Source: Dehalococcoidia bacterium (lineage in GTDB: Bacteria; Chloroflexota; Dehalococcoidia; GIF9; AB-539-J10). From it: a DNA stretch of 13,965 bases. The translations under genes were made by a program, and so were the position numbers. Positions 1 to 5,297 of the stretch are shown piece by piece (within the stretch, counting starts at the first letter, position 1; each line of letters begins with the position of its first letter). The DNA lies in NCBI GenBank assembly GCA_030612165.1, contig JAUWOK010000019.1, forward strand, positions 1 to 13,965. Reading direction: 5' to 3'. Under the pieces are notes generated by a model. That model did no database searches. It was not told where the DNA came from and worked only from the letters and a program-made list of their open reading frames with translations.

Positions 1-20
1 AAACACAGAAACTTCGCCAT
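1..20 (-). CDS. 5' end of an unidentified gene, cut by the window edge
   Basis: Only the first six complete codons are inside the window, reading ATG GCG AAG TTT CTG TGT (MAKFLC). The start is well supported: an excellent Shine-Dalgarno, AAAGGAGGTGA, lies at about 27-37, and a sigma-A type promoter is found further upstream at 71-98. The function cannot be told. The opening MAKxxC resembles the start of the small cysteine-rich protein encoded just upstream (MAKIHC), so this may be a related small protein, but six residues are far too few to be sure. Confidence 0.6.
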
Positions 21-70
21 GAAACTCACCTCCTTTTAAAATTAAAATAAATGTTTCAAGGGTGCTTATT

Positions 71-98
71 ATTATACTCCAGCATGGGCAACTTGCAA
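71..98 (-). promoter_or_regulatory. Sigma-A type promoter for the gene at the left edge
   Basis: On the minus strand a perfect -10 box TATAAT (71-76) is preceded, after a 16-base spacer, by TTGCAA (93-98), which matches the -35 consensus at four of six positions. It points at the start codon at 18-20 and lies about 50 bases upstream of it. It starts just beyond the stop codon of the 53-aa gene, so the edge gene probably has its own transcript. Confidence 0.6.
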
Positions 99-121
99 GA
101 CCTTTTGTACATTACCCCATA

Positions 122-283
122 TCAATCCACCTGAAAATACAGATAGAACAAACCTGCTGCATCAATCACCCGCCTCGTCTTTGGATGCTGGCATGACTGA
201 ACACTAAAATACTGACACCCCTTGCGACAGTCTTCAGGGATATCAACTTCCTTGCCAAGAGCGAAACAGTGAATCTTTGCCAA
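122..283 (-). CDS. Small cysteine-rich protein, 53 aa, unrecognised
   Basis: This short reading frame begins with TTG at 281-283 and ends with TGA at 122-124. A near-perfect Shine-Dalgarno GAGGAGGT (287-294) sits directly upstream, which decides the start; the spacing is short, about four bases. The product is soluble-looking and has four cysteines, C6, C19, C23 and C31, with a C-x3-C pair and a nearby histidine (DCRKGCQYF...CQHP). This could bind a metal or form disulfides. The C-terminal third is hydrophobic (AAGLFYLYFQ). It lies about 90 bases behind the ComEC-type hydrolase gene on the same strand, so it may be read from the com operon or from a weak promoter at 319-348. I do not recognise the family. 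The ribosome binding site and the protein-like composition are the evidence that it is real. Confidence 0.6.
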   Translation of the reverse strand: MAKIHCFALGKEVDIPEDCRKGCQYFSVQSCQHPKTRRVIDAAGLFYLYFQVD

Positions 284-318
284 AATACCTCCTCAGACGC
301 TACAAAATAAATCGCCTG

Positions 319-348
319 ATTTTACACCAGAAATCACCAGAACCACAA
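319..348 (-). promoter_or_regulatory. Possible weak promoter for the 53-aa gene
   Basis: On the minus strand TAAAAT (319-324, five of six to consensus) is preceded by TTGTGG (343-348) with an 18-base spacer. The spacer and its left flank hold a tandem repeat of TTCTGGTG. The -35 match is poor, so this is only a candidate. Confidence 0.25.
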
Positions 349-371
349 AGCATCCCGACTGCCCCCTGTTT

Positions 372-1262
372 TCATTGCTCTTGCACCCATAACCTTTTGC
401 CATCAGTAACAAATTCAATAGTGCCATCCTGATCCGTGCGATAAACATTCTCCTCCCCCAACTTGCCTGCCAGTCTTTCAAGCACTTCAGGACTGGGATG
501 ACCAAAATGATTGTCCGCCCCTACCGAAATGACAGCCACCTGCGGGGCAACCACATCCAGAAACTGGCTGGCCGTGGATGTCTTGCTGCCATGATGCGCA
601 ACCTTCAATACCGTACTCTCCAACTCTGCCCGCCTCTCCACAAGACGGAATTCCGTTTCCCTCCTGATATCTGCGGTCAGCAGAAAGCTGACGTCTTCCC
701 ACTCTAGCTTCAGCACCACCCCATTATTATCCACGTCACTGCTGGTACCCTGGAACAACTCCGACCAGGGATTGAGCACCTGTAGCGTAACCCCTTCGCC
801 CAGAGTAATCACCTGATCGGCCCTGGCCACATTACATTCAATCTGTTTTTCCACAATAAGCCTGCGCCACTCCTGATAAACAGCAGAGTCATAAGGCACT
901 CCGGATTCCAACACCATTTTCACCTTATACCACTGAAGCACCTCCACCAGACCAGTAATGTGATCAGCCTGAGGTTGAGTAGCTACCACCAGGTCAATCG
1001 TCCTTTCCCAGAAAGGAAGCGCCTCACTCAGCGCCAGGCTTATCGCCTGCGGGTCAGGGCCACCATCAACCAGTACATTCTGTCCATCAGGCGTTTGGAT
1101 CAAAATAGCATCCCCCTGCCCCACGTCCAGAAAGGTCACATGCAGCCTGCCGTCAGGCTGGGAAAAAACCATCGCCCACATAAGGATACCCGCCGCCAGA
1201 AGAATTATTACGCTCCATCTCTCGGAGAATCGCAGGCGCGGCAAACCAGAAATCTTGCTCAT
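372..1262 (-). CDS. ComEC-type metallo-beta-lactamase-fold protein, encoded separately from the channel
   Basis: This 296-aa protein corresponds to the C-terminal hydrolase domain of ComEC/Rec2, which is thought to act on the non-transported DNA strand outside the membrane. One membrane segment lies at residues 16-33, followed by the family signature LDVGQGD (46-51), then DGGPD, LLTAD (194-198), HHGSKTS (223-229) and NHFGHP (251-256). The metal motif normally written HxHxDH reads QPQADH at 96-101, so its first two histidines are replaced by glutamine. The start chosen is the ATG at 1260-1262: it overlaps the comEC stop in an ATGA arrangement and has a GGGGGAAAG purine run before it. The frame remains open upstream to 1361, but that part lies inside comEC and is not needed. 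Competence use is inferred from the family and neighbours. Confidence 0.85.
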   Translation of the reverse strand: MSKISGLPRLRFSERWSVIILLAAGILMWAMVFSQPDGRLHVTFLDVGQGDAILIQTPDGQNVLVDGGPDPQAISLALSEALPFWERTIDLVVATQPQADHITGLVEVLQWYKVKMVLESGVPYDSAVYQEWRRLIVEKQIECNVARADQVITLGEGVTLQVLNPWSELFQGTSSDVDNNGVVLKLEWEDVSFLLTADIRRETEFRLVERRAELESTVLKVAHHGSKTSTASQFLDVVAPQVAVISVGADNHFGHPSPEVLERLAGKLGEENVYRTDQDGTIEFVTDGKRLWVQEQ

Positions 1263-2791
1263 CTTTCCCCCTGCGAACGCAAATTCACCAGAGACCACCC
1301 TTTTCTGCCTTTCAACTCCAAACAGCCCACTACCACAGCAAGTACAACGTAATAACCCCACACCAGCCGGGTCGAAAAACTTCCTATCTGCAGGGAGGAA
1401 AGAGGCAAAGCATCAAAACATTGCGACACCAGCATCAAGTAACCAAGAAAGAACCACGCCACCCAGCCCAGCACCTGGGATAAAAGCGGCAGAAAAAGCC
1501 CGCTAAAAGCAACCAGTGCCGCGGCGACGATAATACAGGGTACAGCAAGCAGAGAAAGAAAAGTTGCCGGCAGGCCCACCAGAGAGATGACACCAAAATT
1601 ATAGGCAATAACCGGCCAAACGGCTATAATCGCCGACAAACTCACAGCAAAACTATCATCGACCATATTGCGGACGTCCGCCAACCTTCCCCCACCACCA
1701 ACCACAGAAACGACACTCCTCCCCTTTGGCGAACGAAAATGGGGAAAGAAATAAATAATCCCCGCCATAGCCAGGAAACTGAGTTGGAAGGAAACCTCCC
1801 ATAATATGTGAGGATGAATAGCCACCATTACCGCCGCGGTAAAGCCCAGGGCAGTTATAGCACTGCGCTGCCGTCCCAGGTATTCAGCCAGCAAAAAAAG
1901 GCTGCCCATGATTGCTCCCCGTACCACAGGAGGACGCATTCCCGCCAGCACCACATAAAGCCAGACAGCCAGAAGAGCGAACCAGATATAGAACGAGCGC
2001 TGCTTACCGAAAATAAAGATACCCAGACTGAGAAATATGCCGGCGATGATGCCAATGTGCAACCCGGAAATAGCCAGCAAGTGCATAGTTCCCGCCCGGG
2101 AAAAGGTGCCCGTAATGGAATCAGGTATATTCGTTCTGTCGCCCAGCAGGATACCCTGAGCCAGGGAGCACTGCGGCTCAGGGAGGGCACTGGACAGAGA
2201 ATCAGAAAGCTTTTCCCGCAGGGAATAAAGCCCTCCCAGAGGGGCAAAGCCTTCGTTCTGCCCCAGGAGTTCCACACCGGGATAATAAACGACAGAATAA
2301 ATCTCCCGGCAGGCCAGGTGCTCTCTGTAGTCAAACCCTTCAAAAACGGGAGGTGTTTCCATCTCTCCGCTTATCCTAAGCTCATCTCCGTAATGATAAG
2401 AGGGATATCTGGATACCCAAACCAGCACCTTCCCCGTAACTTTTTCCTCGCAGGCGGCAACAGTTACTTGCTTTGCGTCCAGAACCAATGTAGAAGAGTT
2501 CCCACTGGTTTGTGGCTCCTCTGAAACCACACCCGCCACAATCACCCGCCCCGTATCGTTATAAAAATTAAGAGAAGGTTCTCCGCCAGAAGAAAAAGAG
2601 CAACGAAATAGGCCGAGCGCAAACACGACAAAGCAAATCCCGACCATTACCAGCATTCTGCGTCGGCGAGGACATAAAAAGGCCAACAGAAAAGGAACCA
2701 GCCCGACAAGTAAACCGGCGGCGGGTAAAGCAACTTTTGCCCCCAGGAATATTCCCGCCACCCAGGCACAACTGATATAGAAGAGCCACAT
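1259..2791 (-). CDS. comEC: ComEC/Rec2 family competence membrane channel, without the hydrolase domain
   Basis: This 510-aa polytopic membrane protein would carry single-stranded DNA across the cytoplasmic membrane during natural transformation. The first roughly 190 residues contain membrane segments and the DUF4131/OB-type region. From about residue 215 the Competence domain follows, with the hallmark HLLAISGLHIG, then GMRPPVVRGA and WEVSFQLSFLA, among many hydrophobic helices. Full-length ComEC is usually 700-800 aa; here the metallo-beta-lactamase part is a separate downstream ORF. The ATG at 2789-2791 shares one base with the comEA stop (TAATG), which implies translational coupling. The stop TGA at 1259-1261 overlaps the next start. 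Because both junctions are clean overlaps, the split looks evolved rather than a sequencing frameshift. Confidence 0.9.
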   Translation of the reverse strand: MWLFYISCAWVAGIFLGAKVALPAAGLLVGLVPFLLAFLCPRRRRMLVMVGICFVVFALGLFRCSFSSGGEPSLNFYNDTGRVIVAGVVSEEPQTSGNSSTLVLDAKQVTVAACEEKVTGKVLVWVSRYPSYHYGDELRISGEMETPPVFEGFDYREHLACREIYSVVYYPGVELLGQNEGFAPLGGLYSLREKLSDSLSSALPEPQCSLAQGILLGDRTNIPDSITGTFSRAGTMHLLAISGLHIGIIAGIFLSLGIFIFGKQRSFYIWFALLAVWLYVVLAGMRPPVVRGAIMGSLFLLAEYLGRQRSAITALGFTAAVMVAIHPHILWEVSFQLSFLAMAGIIYFFPHFRSPKGRSVVSVVGGGGRLADVRNMVDDSFAVSLSAIIAVWPVIAYNFGVISLVGLPATFLSLLAVPCIIVAAALVAFSGLFLPLLSQVLGWVAWFFLGYLMLVSQCFDALPLSSLQIGSFSTRLVWGYYVVLAVVVGCLELKGRKGWSLVNLRSQGER

Positions 2792-3312
2792 TAAAAAGTA
2801 CTTTCATCCAATACGGCGATATACTCTTTTATCTTCTCCAGCGTCGCCTCGCTGATACCTTTCACCATACATAAATCTTCAACTCGCTTAAATGAGCCAT
2901 GCTCCCGACGATAATCCACGATTCGCTCCGCCAGAACATCCCCCACACCAGGAAGAGCAGTCAGGAGCCATGTTTCTGCCCTGTTTATATCCACTTTTTG
3001 CGGGCGTTCTCTCTCGCCCTGCCGCGGCACATAAACCCCGATGTGGTCAATATCCGCATCTTGCTCAACACCTGCGATCATCAGTATAGACTGCAAGGTG
3101 TCTTCCTCTTTTAATAAATATGCGCCGGGGTACTGCACGGCACCCTCGACATAAACCTCGCCGTTTCCTCCGGGGAGAGTGCTGGAGGAAAGAGCGATTT
3201 CCACGGGTTGAACATCTCTGCGCTCCAGCGCCAGAACCACGCCTCCTCCCACCACGACGACAATCAAAAAGACGATAATGCCCCGATAAAGTTTATCCGT
3301 AATTTGCTTCAT
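2791..3312 (-). CDS. comEA: ComEA family DNA-binding competence protein
   Basis: This 173-aa protein is a membrane-anchored receptor for double-stranded DNA in transformation. Residues 10-29 form a single N-terminal membrane anchor. Residues about 50-100 match an SLBB domain (VYVEGAVQYPGAYLL). Residues about 107-166 form the paired helix-hairpin-helix DNA-binding domain (VDINRAETWLLTALPGVGDVLAERI, cited here only for position, with the second hairpin near VKGISEATLEKI). This is the usual Gram-positive layout. It is the first gene of a comEA-comEC-hydrolase operon. The ATG at 3310-3312 has GGGAGG ten bases upstream. It is divergent from smpB with only 58 bases between the starts, so the promoters must be close together or overlap. 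Confidence 0.92.
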   Translation of the reverse strand: MKQITDKLYRGIIVFLIVVVVGGGVVLALERRDVQPVEIALSSSTLPGGNGEVYVEGAVQYPGAYLLKEEDTLQSILMIAGVEQDADIDHIGVYVPRQGERERPQKVDINRAETWLLTALPGVGDVLAERIVDYRREHGSFKRVEDLCMVKGISEATLEKIKEYIAVLDESTF

Positions 3313-3335
3313 GCGAACAATCCCTCCCTGGCAGA

Positions 3336-3364
3336 TTGTTTGTTCTACCTCTCAATGATAGAAT
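3336..3364 (+). promoter_or_regulatory. Candidate smpB promoter
   Basis: TTGTTT (3336-3341), a 17-base spacer and TAGAAT (3359-3364, five of six to TATAAT) face smpB. The expected transcription start, about seven bases after the -10, falls on or next to the GTG start codon at 3371. There is no Shine-Dalgarno in between, which suggests a leaderless message. The -35 match is only moderate. Confidence 0.4.
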
Positions 3365-3370
3365 TTTCCC

Positions 3371-3832
3371 GTGGCAAAAGAACAGAAAACGATAAGCCTT
3401 AATCGCAAAGCTTATCACGACTATCATGTTCTGGAAAGCATTGAGGCAGGCATTGCTCTCAAAGGTTCTGAGATCAAGTCTATACGGCAGGGCAGGGCGA
3501 ATCTGCAGGATGCTTACGCCCGGGTGGAGAAAGGAGAGCTATGGCTCCAGAACTGCCACATCGCCCATTACGATGCCGCCAGTTACAACACCCATGAACC
3601 CACTCGCCCGCGCAAGCTGCTCGTGCACAGAGAACAGCTGGAGAACCTGACAGACAAGACAAAGCAGAAAGGTTTGACCTTAGTGCCACTCAAGTTGTAT
3701 ATTAGAAATGGAGTTGCCAAAGTGGAGTTAGGCATTGCACGGGGCAAAAAACTCTACGACAAGCGGGAATCCATTGCTCGCCGGGAGACAGACAGAGAAA
3801 TGGAACGGGCGTTGAAACACGCCGGGAGGTAA
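3371..3832 (+). CDS. smpB: SsrA-binding protein SmpB
   Basis: This 153-aa protein binds tmRNA and brings it to stalled ribosomes for trans-translation. The length and motifs are typical: NRKAYHDYHVLE near the N-terminus, the core GIALKGSEIKSIRQGRANLQDAY (residues about 28-50), VPLKLYIRNGVAKVELGIARGKKLYDKRE (about 100-130) and the basic C-terminal tail RRETDREMERALKH that mimics the codon-anticodon helix. The start is GTG at 3371; no convincing ribosome binding site precedes it. It is followed 27 bases later by ssrA, its RNA partner, on the same strand, and no separate ssrA promoter is visible, so the two may share a transcript. Confidence 0.96.
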   Translation: MAKEQKTISLNRKAYHDYHVLESIEAGIALKGSEIKSIRQGRANLQDAYARVEKGELWLQNCHIAHYDAASYNTHEPTRPRKLLVHREQLENLTDKTKQKGLTLVPLKLYIRNGVAKVELGIARGKKLYDKRESIARRETDREMERALKHAGR

Positions 3833-3859
3833 GGAGCAGAAAAAGTAACCAGGAATCAC

Positions 3860-4206
3860 GGGGGCGCGTGGTTTCGACAGGAGACAGCCTACAGAATCGC
3901 AGGCTGAGGATGCCGCTCACCTCATAAAACAAGCGGCAAAACATAATTGGCGAACCTGAATTCGTCGCAGCTTAAATAGCTGCACATCCAGCTTGACCTC
4001 CCCCCGGTGGGTTGGGATTGGGTGACAAAAAATCGGGGTGCAACAGCTCTGACACCAATAAGAGCCGTTTAAGAAAGATTGGTTGGTCTGGCTGGACTCG
4101 GTCAGCAGACAAAAGCCAGACGAGAAATAGGGAGCTGACTAAGCTTGTAGAATATTCTGGCAACTCTCTTCTGGACGGGGAGTTCGACTCTCCCCCGCCT
4201 CCACCA
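3860..4206 (+). ncRNA. ssrA: tmRNA (transfer-messenger RNA)
   Basis: The 5' end GGGGGCG (3860-3866) pairs with CGCCTCC (4196-4202) as the acceptor stem, with one G-U pair, and the 3' ACCA is encoded (4203-4206). The near-5' block GTGGTTTCGACAGG and the T-arm with GTTCGACTC are standard tmRNA landmarks. The RNA is 347 nt. The best tag frame ends with the codons for GEPEFVAA and TAA (3949-3975), preceded by TAATT, which fits the usual pattern before a resume codon; the resume codon would be GGC. The tag would then be alanine plus GEPEFVAA. An upstream extension (QNII) stays open in the same frame, so the exact resume position is not certain. tmRNA releases stalled ribosomes and marks the incomplete protein for proteolysis. 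Confidence 0.95.
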
Positions 4207-4213
4207 GAAACAC

Positions 4214-4528
4214 AGATGAGCCGTTGAGAGGCTCATTTAAGATATGGATATCAGCTCCTTCGCGCGAAGCCGCCACCTGGAAGACAGGTTTAAAAGGCGG
4301 CTTCGGTTTTATGGCCACAATAGACTTGGTCTGTTTAGCATCGACGTAAACGGCATCCAGCATAGTGAGCAATAGCTTCCTTCGTTCTTCAAGATTTGCC
4401 TCGTTCCATACCTGGGCAGGTTCATGATTAACTTTCCGGCTTCTTCTGCCGGTGGTATTCTTCATCCAGAAAGAGGCCATCCATGTAGGCTTTAGCCATT
4501 CGCCTGAGTTTCTCCTGTGTAGCCTGTG
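4214..4528 (-). pseudogene. Remnant of the C-terminus of a large serine recombinase
   Basis: Three minus-strand frames carry pieces of one recombinase tail. Residues resembling QEKLRRMAKAYMDGLF...EEYHRQKK lie at about 4430-4525, AEEAGKLIMNLP overlaps about 4415-4450 in another frame, and WNEANLEERRKLLLTMLDAVYVD followed by SIVAIKPKPPFKPVFQVAASREG lies at about 4250-4410 in a third. These are familiar from the C-terminal end of large serine recombinases. The catalytic N-terminus is absent, a stretch is missing between the first two pieces, and there is at least one frameshift. The last frame runs on without a stop into the 3' end of ssrA, where the tmRNA sequence is translated as GESRTPRPE. 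This places an old element junction at the tmRNA gene. Confidence 0.7.
4216..4238 (+). terminator. Hairpin just after ssrA, possible terminator
   Basis: ATGAGCC (4216-4222) and GGCTCAT (4230-4236) form a perfect 7-bp stem with a 7-base loop, 10 bases after the tmRNA CCA end. Only a short run of three T follows, so as an intrinsic terminator it is weak. The same bases encode the end of the recombinase remnant on the other strand. Confidence 0.45.
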
Positions 4529-4558
4529 ACCTTACCCCCGAAAACAGTAGCACACTGA

Positions 4559-4577
4559 ATTAGCGTCCTCCGCTAAT
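4559..4577. repeat. Perfect inverted repeat downstream of the PlsY-like gene
   Basis: ATTAGCG (4559-4565) and CGCTAAT (4571-4577) form a perfect 7-bp stem with a 5-base loop, 28 bases beyond the stop of the PlsY-like gene. It could help end the replication operon transcript, although no T run follows, or be part of a mobile-element end, since it sits at the edge of the recombinase remnant. Confidence 0.5.
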
Positions 4578-4604
4578 ATGGACCTGCCCCTTTTCTCAAG
4601 AAAA

Positions 4605-5297
4605 TCACCCTTGCCCGGGAATCGTCTGGTCAAAGAAAAACCGGTTCACCAGTATTCGTGAAAGAGAGATATCGCTGTTTGCTGCGATGTCCGCCCTGAG
4701 ATTGGCTGTCAAGCGTCTCAGCACGATGATGATGAATAACAGGGCAAAGCCCAGGGTCATACCCCACGGCTGCCCGGAAAGCCAGGAGAACACCGGGGCA
4801 GAAGCAAACCCCAGGAGCATTCCCAGTGGCAAGGACAGAGATAAAGGATGGGCGGCGCCATGCTCTCTGTCACGCCTGTGCACTATATACCTTATGCCAA
4901 ATCCTGCGGCAAAAAAAACTAGCGCAAATAGAATGTAATATGCCCCATAAACCAGAGACAGGACGATCAGCACGCCCGCACCGACCGAGTTTCCCTTTTC
5001 GCCAAAGCAGCCGTGAGGAGGCCACATCTGCCCCACCACCACAACTACCCCGGCCAGAGAGACCGCCAGCACCGACAAATCGAGACCAAAGCCGATAAGC
5101 ATCAGGAGAGCGCCTTTCATAATGTCCACGAAAACCGCCAGAACAGCCGCTTTATCCCCCACCTGCCGCAATAAGGCAATATGTACATCGTCTCCAGGAA
5201 CCAAACAAACTCTTTTTTTCTTCGCCAGCGACAGAGAAAAGGGAAGCGCACCCCAAAAATAGCCGCCTACTATCAGAAAAATGCCACCAACGGTCAT
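4605..5297 (-). CDS. PlsY-like membrane protein with degenerate active-site motifs
   Basis: This 230-aa protein has several hydrophobic helices and follows the plan of PlsY, the acyl-phosphate:glycerol-3-phosphate acyltransferase that starts phospholipid synthesis. GGYFWGALPFSLSLAKKK (residues 11-28) matches PlsY motif 1's first part; VDIMKGALLMLI (57-68) matches the conserved DxxKG segment; GQMWPPHGCFGEKGNSVGAG (89-108) lines up with motif 2, normally GHxxPxxxxFxGGKG. The usual GSGNIGATN loop is replaced by VPGDDVHIALL, and the motif 2 histidine is Q90. Enzyme activity is therefore doubtful. The start ATG (5295-5297) overlaps the stop of the helicase-loader gene as ATGA, so translation is coupled. 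It is the last gene of the replication operon. A moonlighting or membrane-tethering role is only speculation. Confidence 0.7.
   Translation of the reverse strand: MTVGGIFLIVGGYFWGALPFSLSLAKKKRVCLVPGDDVHIALLRQVGDKAAVLAVFVDIMKGALLMLIGFGLDLSVLAVSLAGVVVVVGQMWPPHGCFGEKGNSVGAGVLIVLSLVYGAYYILFALVFFAAGFGIRYIVHRRDREHGAAHPLSLSLPLGMLLGFASAPVFSWLSGQPWGMTLGFALLFIIIVLRRLTANLRADIAANSDISLSRILVNRFFFDQTIPGQG

Noticed and set aside
1259..1361. comEC as one gene broken by a sequencing frameshift
   Set aside because: The ATGA overlap, purine-rich site and complete stop/start geometry favour two real genes, although this cannot be excluded without relatives.
1808..2524. Long plus-strand open frame of 238 codons
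   Set aside because: It is antisense to comEC, whose protein has clear family motifs throughout; the antisense product is low-complexity and has no recognisable features.
4012..4227. Plus-strand open frame of 71 codons
   Set aside because: It lies within ssrA, whose RNA landmarks and acceptor pairing explain the sequence.
4531..4604. Possible IS end of an IS21-like element on the minus strand
   Set aside because: The sequence GCTAATTCAGTGTGCTACTG seemed faintly familiar as a transposon end, but there is no partner end or transposase in the window, so only the inverted repeat is reported.
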